From the NCBI GenBank assembly GCA_020636355.1, contig JACJYB010000014.1:1-64000 (forward strand): a stretch of 64,000 nt of DNA, written 5' to 3'. The position numbers and the translations under genes were made by a program. A model generated the notes under the pieces. It was not told the origin of the DNA and ran no database searches. It was given only the letters and a program-made list of their open reading frames with translations. The stretch is from Lewinellaceae bacterium (GTDB lineage: Bacteria; Bacteroidota; Bacteroidia; Chitinophagales; Saprospiraceae). Below are positions 45,002 through 53,870 of this stretch, piece after piece (the stretch's first letter is position 1; the number at the start of each line of letters is the position of its first letter).

Positions 45002-46450
45002 TTAACTACCCGAGCCTTGCCTTTTTTTGTCCCTGTCGATGATAATAGGGATTTGTTCCGGATGCAGGTTTTTCCCGATGATGATGCGATCCGGATTCAG
45101 CACGTAGATCTCAGGCGTATTGTCCACATAATATTTGGCATAAATGGAAGCATTGGTCGGATCAAATACATTGACAAATGCACTGGTATTGAATTTTTTA
45201 ATGAAGCCCTGCCATTCTTCCGGGTCGGTGTCCAGGGCAATCGCATATACGCCGAAACCTTTACCTTCGCGTTTCCATTGGTTGAATAAATTGAGCAACT
45301 GAGGCGTTTCTGCGATACAATGGTCACAATTCGGATTGAACATATAGACCACTATGTACGGTTCTTTCATGTCGTAGATAGACCTTTTTTGGCCACTAGG
45401 GTCGGTGGAGATGACATCAGGCGCTTTTAACCCGACGCAACTTGCGGCCATTTCGCTGGCCCTTTTCTGCAAGCCATAGATTTGCATCGAGTCCGCCCAA
45501 AAGGCCAGGTCCCGGGTGATGTAATTCTGGACCAGATGGACATAGACCGCCTCGGCATCCATCAGGTTGACTTTGCCCGGTTCGTATTTCAAGCCAATCC
45601 AGTTGACAAAAAATTTAAAGTAGGGCTTGTCCTCTTTGACCCGGTTAATCAACGCATCGGCGGATTGGATAATACTGTCTGCATCCTGAATGGTCAATTC
45701 AGTCATATAACGGTTGAGTTTGTTGTAGATGACCGGTGTGCGGAGCAGCCTTTCATCTGAAAAGTCAACACCATCCCAGAAGGCTCTCCGGTACCGGACT
45801 AATTTAACATTGAGGTCCGGCTGGCCATCGGGACCCATCACATCCGGGATATCCGGATTTTTTCCTGCATTCTTGAATTTGGTTACAAAAGCATCCGGGT
45901 ATTTCGCGAGTACATTATCGGTGACTTCGGTACGGGCCCGGACCAGGCTATCTCGCCGGGCTGCCAGCGCAGGGTAGGCAGGATCAGATGGATCCATCGC
46001 TTCAACCTGACTGTTTAAAGGTTCAATCTGCCGGTTATAAACATCCTCCTGGTGGGTAATTCCGTACAACAATTCGTTTTCCAGATTACCTTCGACTTTA
46101 ATCTGGCCGATGAGTTCGTTGATCACCGTATTCACTTTCATGGTCTGATCTACATCCACGATCAACGGGAAGGAAGCGCTGTTGGCAAGCAATACATAGA
46201 CGACACCTTGAGGATAAGGCTCTTCACGCTGGAAATGCAGATCACCTTTTTCATCCATCTGGGCTGAATCCAGTTTGAACCGTTGGTCGCCATAAATACC
46301 AACGAGATAAGCCCACCCAATAGGACCCTGGTCAATATGGATTTGGATGTCGGGAGATTCCGCTACTTTGGGATTTCCGTCAGGCGAAGTGCTCTGACAA
46401 GCAAAGAGTAGGGTAGGCAGTGCCAGCAATAAATAGTTTATCAACTTCAT
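45002..46450 (-). CDS. TlpA-like redoxin lipoprotein (DUF5106 type)
   Basis: Predicted 482 residues with lipobox LPTLLFAC. An N-terminal beta domain (about 30-115) is followed by a helical DUF5106-like middle and a C-terminal thioredoxin fold with motif NCDHC (about 374-378) in VVYMFNPNCDHC. The cis-Pro loop is VDNTPEIYVLN. A periplasmic disulfide reductase anchored to the membrane; a second such protein is at 11320. A -7 element lies 21 bases upstream. Confidence 0.85.
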   Translation of the reverse strand: MKLINYLLLALPTLLFACQSTSPDGNPKVAESPDIQIHIDQGPIGWAYLVGIYGDQRFKLDSAQMDEKGDLHFQREEPYPQGVVYVLLANSASFPLIVDVDQTMKVNTVINELIGQIKVEGNLENELLYGITHQEDVYNRQIEPLNSQVEAMDPSDPAYPALAARRDSLVRARTEVTDNVLAKYPDAFVTKFKNAGKNPDIPDVMGPDGQPDLNVKLVRYRRAFWDGVDFSDERLLRTPVIYNKLNRYMTELTIQDADSIIQSADALINRVKEDKPYFKFFVNWIGLKYEPGKVNLMDAEAVYVHLVQNYITRDLAFWADSMQIYGLQKRASEMAASCVGLKAPDVISTDPSGQKRSIYDMKEPYIVVYMFNPNCDHCIAETPQLLNLFNQWKREGKGFGVYAIALDTDPEEWQGFIKKFNTSAFVNVFDPTNASIYAKYYVDNTPEIYVLNPDRIIIGKNLHPEQIPIIIDRDKKRQGSGS

Positions 46451-46470
46451 GGTTTATGCATTCAGAATTA

Positions 46471-46478
46471 CAAATGTA
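46471..46478 (-). promoter_or_regulatory. -7 element for the TlpA-like/FMO operon
   Basis: Read on the minus strand this is TACATTTG, an exact TAnnTTTG match, 21 bases before the ATG at 46450. Confidence 0.5.
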
Positions 46479-46553
46479 ATATCCAGCTCCTTTTCAGCAT
46501 GGTCTCACCGGTTATTTCTCAAAAAGCGGTTAACTGCATCGCGGACTTTGTAG

Positions 46554-46570
46554 CAACCTCGTGAAGGTTG
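46554..46570. repeat. Hairpin in the divergent promoter region
   Basis: CAACCT-CGTGA-AGGTTG is a perfect 6-base stem with a 5-base loop, lying between the divergent TlpA-like gene and tricorn-like gene. It may be an interspersed palindrome or a regulatory site; the rest of the 46451-46709 gap holds nothing else recognisable. Confidence 0.35.
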
Positions 46571-46709
46571 ATCGAATGTTTCAAACTTTTCGTCCATCCT
46601 TGAATCTTGTTTCTTTGTGTATGGTTATCTTATCATTTCAGTTCGCAGGTGTATCAGACCAGACGGACTGTAGTAGTTTTAACCTGACGTTGATCTAAAC
46701 CTAAGTATA

Positions 46710-49700
46710 ATGAAAAAAATTTCCTTTCTGTTTATTACCCTGATCGGTGTACTTCATGGGTATGCTCAAATCAATGCGAAGTTGATCCGTTATATGGATG
46801 TATCTACGGATCAGATTGTATTTGTCTACGGAGGAGACCTGTGGTTGATGCCTAAAGACGGAGGCACGGCAACTCAGGTTACGCACTCACCCGGTGAAGA
46901 GTCCTGGCCAAAATTCTCACCGGATGGTCATTTTATTGCCTATACAGCCAGCTATAACGGTAACGATGATGTTTACGTGATCCCAGTTACCGGCGGCGTT
47001 CCAACCAGGGTTACGTATCAATCGCATGCTGACCGCATGGTGGAATGGCATCCTGATGGACAGCATTTGCTGATTGCCTCACGGCGTGAAAGCGGCCGGC
47101 AGTCATACAATCAGTTTTATCTGGTGAGCAAGACGGGGGGATTACCGGAAAAATTGCCCATACCTTATGGCGAGTTAGCCAGTTATTCACCGGATGGGAA
47201 GCAACTGGCCTACATCACCAAAATTACCGAAAATTATCCTTTCAAGCGGTACCGGGGAGGGCTGGCATCCGATGTTCTCATCTATGATTTCGCTACCAAG
47301 CAAGTGGAGAACATCACGAAGAACAATGCCACGGACGGCAAGCCTGCCTGGGCAGGAGATCAAGTCTATTTCATCTCGGACCAGGCTTCGGATATGCGAC
47401 GCAATATCTGGGCCTACGATACGAAAACCAGGCAATCGAAACAAGTAACGGATTTTAAGGATTTTGATATCACCTACATTTCTGCCGGACCGCAGGATCT
47501 GGTCTTTGAGGTAGGAGGGACTTTATACCGGATGAATCTGGCTGACGGGAAATACCAGCCGGTGCGTGTGCAGGTCGTGAGTGACTTATCGGTAGAGATG
47601 CCCCGGTCGGTGGATGTCAGCAGCCGAATTGAGAATGCTGCACTTTCTCCGGAATCCAAACGCATCGTTTTTGAAGCACGGGGAGAGTTGTTCAATGTGC
47701 CGGTCAAAGAAGGCTATTCACTGAACCTCACACGGTCTTCCGGAGCATTTGACCGGGATCCATCCTGGTCACCGGATGGCAAACAATTGGCTTTTTGGAG
47801 TGATCGCAGTGGTGAATTTGAAATCTGGCTGCAGGACCCGGAAGGGAAATCCCTGGACCGGCAACTGAGTAAGCGAGGCAAAGGATACGGCTACCATTTG
47901 TTCTGGTCGCCGGACAGTAAAAAAATAGCCTTTATCGACGAGACGAATACCATATTTATCATCGATGCGAATAGTGGTGCTACCACTACTGCTGGAAACC
48001 ACTATTGGAATGTGGGACACGGAGGACGACCAGGTTATGAGATTTCCTGGTCACCGGATTCCCGCTGGATAGCATTTACGCAGGGATTGGAAAATAGTAA
48101 TGAAGCTGTTTTTGTTTATGATACGCAAAATGGACAGAAGCATCAGATCACCAGTGGCTTTTACAGCGATTACGAGCCAGTATTCAGCGTCGATGGGAAA
48201 TACCTCTTTTACTTTACAGATCGTTCATTCGACGCTTCCTATTCCAGTCTGGGCGATGGAACCTGGATCTATCCCAATGCAACCTTAATTGCAGCCCTGG
48301 CATTGCGGCCGGATGTAAATGCGCTTCTGGCGGTGAAAAATGATTCCTTGCCCGACCCGGATGCCAAGAAGCCTGCAAAAGATACTTCCAAGTTGGTGGT
48401 GAACATCGATTTTAACGATCTGGAATCGAGATTGGAGTTGTTGCCGGCAGCAGCGGGAAATTACGGCGGGATGGCTGCGTTTGAAGGCAAACTGGTCTAT
48501 GCCAAAGGTCCCAATACCGGATCCGGAGAACGCCAGGCCAAGCTATTGCTTTATGACTTTGATTCCCGGGAAGAAAAAACCATCATAGAAGGCATTAACA
48601 ACGTATCACTTTCGGCTGATGGGAAATCCATTCTCGTCAGCTCACGGGGTAAATATGGGGTCATCAAGCCTGCTCCCGGACAAAAGATCGAGGACCCGGT
48701 CCCCACCGATGGCCTGGTCATGGACCTGATACCCAAAGAAGAATGGCAGGAGATCTTTGACGACACCTGGCGCCGTTACCGGGACTTTTTTTACGACCCA
48801 AACATGCAGGGAGTGGATTGGAATGCCATGCGTAAACGCTATGGTGCATTGATCAATGATGCGCGCACCCGCTGGGATGTGACCACTATCCAATCCAACA
48901 TGCAGGCAGAATTAAGTGCCGGCCATACCTATACCAATGGTGGCGATGTCGAACAGGTAGATCGCAAAGAAACCGGATTTTTAGGTATTGATTGGGAATT
49001 GGTTAATGGCAAATACCGCATCAAACGCATCGTGCGACCTGCATCCTGGAACACCGAGGTGCGGTCTCCTTTTGATCGTCCCGGCGTAGCCGTACAGGAA
49101 GGAGATTACATCCTTTCCGTGAACGGAATTGCACTGGACCCCGGCATGGATCCCTATGCGCCCTTTGAAGGACTTAATGGCAAGACGGTTGCTCTTGCGA
49201 TTAGTAAGGATGGTATGATGTCAACCAGTCATACCGTAGCGGTGAAATGCCTGGGTCAAGGAGATGAAGTTCAACTCCGGTATCTGGAGTGGATTGAGAA
49301 CAACCGAAAAATGGTTGATAAGCTTTCCGACGGCAAATTGGGTTATGTCTACATGTCTAATACCGCCAATCAGGGTCAGCTCGAACTGGTAAGTATGTTT
49401 TATGGACAGCAGGACAAAGAAGGTATCATCATCGATGAACGATTTAATGGCGGTGGCTCACTCGCTGACCGGTTTTTGGAACTGATGCAACGGCCGGTGG
49501 TATATAATCTGCATTGGAGACACGGACGGGATCACACCTGGCCGGTTCGGTTAAATCTGGGCCCTAAAGGGATGCTTATCAATGGCTGGGCCGGATCCGG
49601 TGGTGATGGCTTACCATGGGCATTCAAAGAATTGAAAGCCGGTCCTATCGTGGGCGAGCGTACCCTGGGGATCCTGGTTGGACCGGCCACGGGACATCAG

Positions 49701-49955
49701 TTGATCGATGGTGGTAGAATCACGGTGCCGGGAGCCCGGTTGTATGCCAACGATGGCAAATGGTTCTGGGAAGGTGAAGGGGTGTCCCCCAATTATGAAG
49801 TTTGGGATGATCCGGAATTGCTGATGCAGGGTCGTGATCCCCAGATTGAAAAAGTGGTTACGGAAGTTTTGAAGCTGGCTAAGGAACATCCGGGCCGCAT
49901 GACTCCTGCGCCCAAACCGGATGACCGGACGGCGAAGGGGTTGAATAAGAATTGA
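46710..49955 (+). CDS. Tricorn-like S41 protease with beta-propellers and a PDZ domain
   Basis: Predicted 1081 residues with a signal peptide (ending GYAQ). Two WD40/PD40-type propellers (about 25-330 and 335-680) show repeated FSPDGxxIAY or SPDGKQLAF blades. A helical linker, a PDZ domain (about 755-850, FLGIDWELVNG ... ILSVNGIALD) and an S41 catalytic domain follow. The catalytic Ser lies in NGWAGSGGD and the region ERFNGGGSLADRF precedes it. This is the Bacteroidota tricorn-type exopeptidase family, degrading peptides in the periplasm or at the surface. Confidence 0.88.
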   Translation: MKKISFLFITLIGVLHGYAQINAKLIRYMDVSTDQIVFVYGGDLWLMPKDGGTATQVTHSPGEESWPKFSPDGHFIAYTASYNGNDDVYVIPVTGGVPTRVTYQSHADRMVEWHPDGQHLLIASRRESGRQSYNQFYLVSKTGGLPEKLPIPYGELASYSPDGKQLAYITKITENYPFKRYRGGLASDVLIYDFATKQVENITKNNATDGKPAWAGDQVYFISDQASDMRRNIWAYDTKTRQSKQVTDFKDFDITYISAGPQDLVFEVGGTLYRMNLADGKYQPVRVQVVSDLSVEMPRSVDVSSRIENAALSPESKRIVFEARGELFNVPVKEGYSLNLTRSSGAFDRDPSWSPDGKQLAFWSDRSGEFEIWLQDPEGKSLDRQLSKRGKGYGYHLFWSPDSKKIAFIDETNTIFIIDANSGATTTAGNHYWNVGHGGRPGYEISWSPDSRWIAFTQGLENSNEAVFVYDTQNGQKHQITSGFYSDYEPVFSVDGKYLFYFTDRSFDASYSSLGDGTWIYPNATLIAALALRPDVNALLAVKNDSLPDPDAKKPAKDTSKLVVNIDFNDLESRLELLPAAAGNYGGMAAFEGKLVYAKGPNTGSGERQAKLLLYDFDSREEKTIIEGINNVSLSADGKSILVSSRGKYGVIKPAPGQKIEDPVPTDGLVMDLIPKEEWQEIFDDTWRRYRDFFYDPNMQGVDWNAMRKRYGALINDARTRWDVTTIQSNMQAELSAGHTYTNGGDVEQVDRKETGFLGIDWELVNGKYRIKRIVRPASWNTEVRSPFDRPGVAVQEGDYILSVNGIALDPGMDPYAPFEGLNGKTVALAISKDGMMSTSHTVAVKCLGQGDEVQLRYLEWIENNRKMVDKLSDGKLGYVYMSNTANQGQLELVSMFYGQQDKEGIIIDERFNGGGSLADRFLELMQRPVVYNLHWRHGRDHTWPVRLNLGPKGMLINGWAGSGGDGLPWAFKELKAGPIVGERTLGILVGPATGHQLIDGGRITVPGARLYANDGKWFWEGEGVSPNYEVWDDPELLMQGRDPQIEKVVTEVLKLAKEHPGRMTPAPKPDDRTAKGLNKN

Positions 49956-49960
49956 AAAAA

Positions 49961-50023
49961 GAGGTAAAAGAAGTAAAAGAGGTAGCAGAGGTAAAAGAGG
50001 TAAAAGAGGTAGCAGAAGTAGAT
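49961..50023 (+). repeat. 9-base purine-rich tandem repeat
   Basis: Seven units of the form GAGGTAAAA, GAAGTAAAA or GAGGTAGCA, a G/A-rich strand with no C except one per GCA unit. It begins six bases after the tricorn-like gene stop. Confidence 0.8.
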
Positions 50024-50082
50024 GACGAGTGCTGACCGAGGGTAGCGAGCGTCAGTAGGTAGAATTTGTCAGCATAACGCTT

Positions 50083-50146
50083 CATAGCCCCACGGCTTTA
50101 GCCAGGGGAGATAATATTTCCATAGCCTCACGGCTGTAGTCTGGAA
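50083..50146 (+). repeat. Pair of diverged hairpin units
   Basis: Two copies of CATAGCC[C/T]CACGGCT[T/G]TAG start at 50083 and 50121, 38 bases apart. Each folds with stem AGCC-loop-GGCT. Probably an interspersed repeat seen twice. Confidence 0.55.
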
Positions 50147-50201
50147 CGTGGAGCACAGAGCGAATTGATGCTTCGGTCAGCCCAGTCATGGAGTTTTAAA
50201 G

Positions 50202-50255
50202 GTCATTCTTAACCTAGTTTCATCTCGACCGACCAACGGGAGTGGAGAGATCTCA
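50202..50255. repeat. REP-like interspersed segment
   Basis: The segment reads CATCTCGACCGACCAACGGG and then AGTGGAGAGATCTC, with ATCTC/GAGAT pairing. On the other strand it starts GAGATCTCTCCACTCCCGTT, which resembles the palindromic segments scattered between genes in many Bacteroidota genomes. Assigned by pattern only. Confidence 0.4.
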
Positions 50256-50333
50256 GGTAGCAAAAGGAGCTTGGAGCATCGAACAAAAGCAAAAACGGTA
50301 TATTTATGGTCTTTGGTCTGGGGGTACAAATAG

Positions 50334-51566
50334 ATGGATTCATTAACGCATATCGTTGTAGGAGCCGCAGTTGGTGATTTAATGCTGGGGAAGAAAATAG
50401 GTAACCGGGCGATGGTCTGGGGTGCGCTGGCCGGATCGGTGCCGGACTTCGATGTCTTTGCCAATTTCTTTACCGATGATTTGGGTGGCTTGGAAGTCCA
50501 CCGGGGTATAACCCATTCGTGGTTTTTTATGCTCTTCGGGTCGCTTCTTTTAGCCTGGCTTGAGCGCCGGTGGTATCGCGGAGGCTGGCGTTTGACGAAA
50601 GGCTATCCCTGGCTAAGGGGTGCGATTTTCCTGTTGTTGTATGTCCTGCTGGTTGCCCTGGTTTCAGGCGTGACCGGATTTCTGGCGGGATGGTATGCTT
50701 TGATACCCGTTTCACTGGGATTGGGAATAGGCTGGATGGTTTTCCGCAATGTTTATTTCAACCAGATCATTGGTTTTGAAGATCATGCACAGGAGCCTGG
50801 GCAAGTGAGTTTCCGCAGTTGGTATTTGCTCTTTGGCCTGGGAATTCTGACCCACATCGTGCTGGATTGCGCCACCGCTTATGGAACCCAGATCTGGTTG
50901 CCTTTCTCCAACCAGCGTGTTTCCTGGGGTAATATGGCTGTAGTTGACATTTTATTCTCTCTCCCAATGGTCATCAGCGTACCGATTGCAGCGGCCCTAC
51001 CCAGGCGATCCATGCTGCGAAAAGTCCTTTTGATCAGTGGCCTGTCGATCAGCGCCCTGTATTGGGGCAATACCCTAGTGCGTCGCGACAAGGTGGAAGC
51101 CATCTGGCAGAAGACCTTAGTTGCTATGCAGATACCGGCGAATCGCCATTTTATAGCTCCGACTTTAATGAATAACATTGTTTGGCACGGTGTGGCGGTG
51201 GCGGCAGATAGTATATATGTAGGTGACTATGCCTTTACGGATAGCCGGCCGGAGTTCCGGATTACCGGCAGGTATTCGTACTGGGTGAATCCACCTCCGG
51301 ACCTGAATGGCAGCCGGGCCTGGCGGATCCTGACCTGGTTCTCCAAAGGTTTTTATCGCTGGGAAGAAGAAGGTATTGGTTATTCTTTTACCGATTTGCG
51401 TTTTGGAGGTATTCCGGCTGAAAGTGATGACGACGGAGTCTTTAAATTTCATTTGGTTCGCGACGCTTCCGACGCATGGCATGTTGCCGGTGGGAGAGAA
51501 GGCAGTGAACAGGACATCCGGGAAGGATTGCGCCGGTTGTGGGTTCGTATGCAGGGTCTGCCGTAA
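50334..51566 (+). CDS. YdjM/DUF457-type membrane-bound metal-dependent hydrolase
   Basis: Predicted 410 residues. The family start MDSLTHIVVGAAVGDLMLGK, then VPDFDVFANFF and HRGITHSWFFM supply the His/Asp metal-site motif. Several membrane helices lie in the first 250 residues; the last 150 are soluble. Members are integral-membrane hydrolases of unknown substrate. Stands alone after the repeat-rich gap. Confidence 0.8.
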   Translation: MDSLTHIVVGAAVGDLMLGKKIGNRAMVWGALAGSVPDFDVFANFFTDDLGGLEVHRGITHSWFFMLFGSLLLAWLERRWYRGGWRLTKGYPWLRGAIFLLLYVLLVALVSGVTGFLAGWYALIPVSLGLGIGWMVFRNVYFNQIIGFEDHAQEPGQVSFRSWYLLFGLGILTHIVLDCATAYGTQIWLPFSNQRVSWGNMAVVDILFSLPMVISVPIAAALPRRSMLRKVLLISGLSISALYWGNTLVRRDKVEAIWQKTLVAMQIPANRHFIAPTLMNNIVWHGVAVAADSIYVGDYAFTDSRPEFRITGRYSYWVNPPPDLNGSRAWRILTWFSKGFYRWEEEGIGYSFTDLRFGGIPAESDDDGVFKFHLVRDASDAWHVAGGREGSEQDIREGLRRLWVRMQGLP

Positions 51567-51600
51567 GCCCGGTGACCTGCCTTGAGATAACGGCTCCGAA

Positions 51601-53082
51601 TCAAAGTTTGATAAACCGGACGGCGGGCTTGCCCGAAATATGGAGCAGGTATAACCCGGGATCCAATTCCGAAATCAGCAATTCACCGTTTGGTCCAGTA
51701 GTTTGTTCCAGTATCGGGTGCCCCAGGACATCAGTTATAACCACTTTTTCCAAATGATTCAGACCTAGTACATGCAAGCTGCCCCACGCCGGGTTTGGAT
51801 AAATGGTTGGGGATATGGTAGTTGGACCATTAGGCCGGTTTGTAGTAACCTGAGTTGTGAGTTTGAGTTTATGCGACATCAGGGTCAGCTCCGGTGCATC
51901 CGGATGCGTTATTTCTACGTAATAGGTGCCGGTGTCCAGGATGCTGAAGTTTGGAAATGCTAGCAGCCCGTCAGCAGATGACATCCAGTTAATCTGATCC
52001 CGGTAGAAATGAAAGGTTTTGTTGCTGATGCTTGTGTCAATGGCAAAAACATAGGTGAAATCCGTGCCGGAGGCGACATCGATAACGGTGTCTTTGCCGA
52101 CAGGTTTCATGCCAGCATAGGTGAAAAATTCAACAGCGCCGATATTAGGCAACACATCCTCAAAAGTAAATTCATTGCCACCGATATCCAGTGATTGGAG
52201 GGACGGATGACCATGGAAATCGGGAATTTCATTAAAGTTGTTGTCCCGGATATCCAGGAGGTTTAACTGGGCTAAGCTTTTAATGCTACCCGGAATAGCA
52301 CCAGTAAAATGATTATCCACACAACTGAATGACTCGATGCTGGCGGGTAATATAGGAAACGGGCCGGTGAAATCATTTTCGCTGAATTGTGCGCGTCTCA
52401 GCTTTTCCATATGAGCCATTAAATCATTGGGAAATCCAGTCAGTTCATTGCGAAAAACGATGAACTCTTCCAGGTTTTTGGCATCCTTAAAGTCCTCCGG
52501 AATCGTTCCGGTAAAGTGATTGGCAGATATATTGAAGGTACGCAATAGGGAGTTTTCGCCCATTCCAACCGGGATGGAGCCGGTCAGTTGATTGTTGCTT
52601 ACGTCAAAATCCAACAAGTTTTTCCATTTGGCCAAAGTTCCTGGTAAGGTATCTGATAGCTGATTGCGGGCCAGATTTATGCTGGTGATATTTTCCAGGT
52701 CACCGAAGGAAGGTGGGATGCTGCCGGAGAGCTGTGAATTTGTACAGTAAAAAAACTGCAGTTGTTTCATTTTTTGGATGCTATCCGGAATCGTACCTGT
52801 AATGCTGTCGTTGCCGATCTGAAAGTTTCGCATTTCGGTGAGGTCAAGGATGGCATCGGAGAGTTCTCCCTTGAGATTGTTATTTAATAAGGAGATGCCA
52901 TAGACCCGGTTGTTCGCCATATCCAGACCATACCAGGTGGATAGGGGTTGGTGCAGATCCCAGGTGGTAGTCCAGTGTTCACCATCCATATCCCGGTAGA
53001 AGGCGACTAATGCCAAGGAATCACTCTGGGATAATAGTAAGTAAGGAAGACAAATAAGCGATATAATAAGCCCTGATTTCAT
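51601..53082 (-). CDS. Secreted leucine-rich-repeat protein with a type IX sorting domain
   Basis: Predicted 493 residues from the ATG at 53082 (MKSGLIISLIC), which gives a signal peptide ending in LLSQ. About ten LRR units with L..L.L..N.L.G.IP patterns (about 60-310), like those of plant-type GSIP repeats. An Ig-like domain follows, then a C-terminal sorting domain (NPAWGSLHVLGLNHLEKV ... GLYLLHISGKPAVRFIKL) for type IX export. Probably a surface adhesin or polysaccharide-binding protein. Confidence 0.85.
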   Translation of the reverse strand: MKSGLIISLICLPYLLLSQSDSLALVAFYRDMDGEHWTTTWDLHQPLSTWYGLDMANNRVYGISLLNNNLKGELSDAILDLTEMRNFQIGNDSITGTIPDSIQKMKQLQFFYCTNSQLSGSIPPSFGDLENITSINLARNQLSDTLPGTLAKWKNLLDFDVSNNQLTGSIPVGMGENSLLRTFNISANHFTGTIPEDFKDAKNLEEFIVFRNELTGFPNDLMAHMEKLRRAQFSENDFTGPFPILPASIESFSCVDNHFTGAIPGSIKSLAQLNLLDIRDNNFNEIPDFHGHPSLQSLDIGGNEFTFEDVLPNIGAVEFFTYAGMKPVGKDTVIDVASGTDFTYVFAIDTSISNKTFHFYRDQINWMSSADGLLAFPNFSILDTGTYYVEITHPDAPELTLMSHKLKLTTQVTTNRPNGPTTISPTIYPNPAWGSLHVLGLNHLEKVVITDVLGHPILEQTTGPNGELLISELDPGLYLLHISGKPAVRFIKL

Positions 53083-53267
53083 GTATTCGATAAATTGGGT
53101 CTGTTCTAAACATACGGATTTTGACAATGAATCTCAAAGCCTAATTTGAAACTTGCCAGATGCCGGTATATGCACCACAAGGAGAAAAAAGAATCCAATA
53201 AGTGGAATGGGTATTGACTTTCGTGCGGCGAAACTTGTAAGCTTCATCCGTCTCTACACGCCAGTGT

Positions 53268-53582
53268 TTACATATTGCAGTTGCAATTTTCCAGACACTC
53301 GATGATCAGGGACACGTCGCGCTCTTTGAGGGAATAAAACATATTGCGGCCATCGCGTTCGACGCTAAGGATGCCTTTGAAGCGCATGTTTTGGAGATGA
53401 TGAGACAGTAGGGACTGTTCGCAACCAAGCATTTCGCAGATTTCGGTCACGGCCAGCTTGGGATACTGCTCCAGCAGGTGGATGATCCCCAATCGCAGTG
53501 GATGGGCCACCGTCTTGAGGATAAATGCTGTGCGCTCCAGGCGCTCAGCCAAATCGCGGTTAATGACTTCGGTTTCTCTCAT
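53268..53582 (-). CDS. ArsR/SmtB-family regulator with several cysteines
   Basis: Predicted 104 residues from the ATG at 53582. Winged helix-turn-helix with VTEICEMLGCEQSLLSHHLQNM (recognition helix) and RDGRNMFYSL (wing). Cysteines at about 49, 54, 96, 100 and 102 (EICEMLGC and ECLENCNCNM) place thiols both at the DNA-reading helix and the C terminus. In the BigR/SqrR persulfide sensors a pair of Cys in the same two regions forms a trisulfide, and in metal sensors they bind metal; the neighbouring MBL-rhodanese favours the sulfur reading. Divergent from that gene across an operator at 53769-53784. Confidence 0.88.
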   Translation of the reverse strand: MRETEVINRDLAERLERTAFILKTVAHPLRLGIIHLLEQYPKLAVTEICEMLGCEQSLLSHHLQNMRFKGILSVERDGRNMFYSLKERDVSLIIECLENCNCNM

Positions 53583-53630
53583 GATAATCAAAGATAGCGA
53601 GGAAAGCCCGCTTATGCAAATAGGAGTAAT

Positions 53631-53700
53631 CAGTAGTCAGACATCAGACATCAGTAGTCAGTCATCAGTAGTCAGTAGTCAGACAACAATAGTCAGTCAT
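53631..53700. repeat. Ten-unit heptanucleotide tandem repeat
   Basis: Ten consecutive 7-base units, all of the form CA[G/A][T/A][A/C][G/A][T/A], for example CAGTAGT, CAGACAT and CAGTCAT. They lie between the ArsR gene and its operator, so they would change the spacing or be copied in the message leader. Similar heptad repeats are known in other bacteria; the function is not known. Confidence 0.85.
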
Positions 53701-53768
53701 ACTATTATACTAATTACTAGATACAGGACTACTAGCTAAGGACTACTCCAAGAGAATTATAACAATAT

Positions 53769-53784
53769 ATGAACAAATGTTCAT
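53769..53784. promoter_or_regulatory. ArsR/SmtB-type operator
   Basis: ATGAACA-AA-TGTTCAT is a perfect 7-2-7 palindrome preceded by ATAT, matching the ArsR/SmtB-family consensus of the form ATATGAACAN2TGTTCAT. It lies in the divergent gap, 87 bases before the MBL-rhodanese ATG and about 190 bases from the ArsR ATG. Probable binding site of the ArsR protein for both genes. Confidence 0.75.
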
Positions 53785-53870
53785 GTTTTTAGCACAATTG
53801 ATTATATTGGACCTTCATCGCTGAGCCAAATTACATTGGCCAATTAGTCAATTGTTAAAAAATTCGTGGT

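Larger units (their letters stand above)
49956..50333. other. Repeat-rich intergenic stretch
   Basis: Holds three short repeat features: a 9-base purine-rich tandem repeat (49961-50023), a pair of 38-base-spaced hairpin units (50083-50146) and a REP-like segment (50202-50255). No gene is supported: the small open frames here are made of the repeats themselves. Confidence 0.6.

Noticed and set aside
49879..50085. 68-codon reverse frame rich in Thr/Ser
   Set aside because: Produced by the 9-base tandem repeat at 49961-50023, not a real gene.
53631..53700. CRISPR-like array
   Set aside because: Units are contiguous 7-mers with no spacers, so it is a simple tandem repeat.
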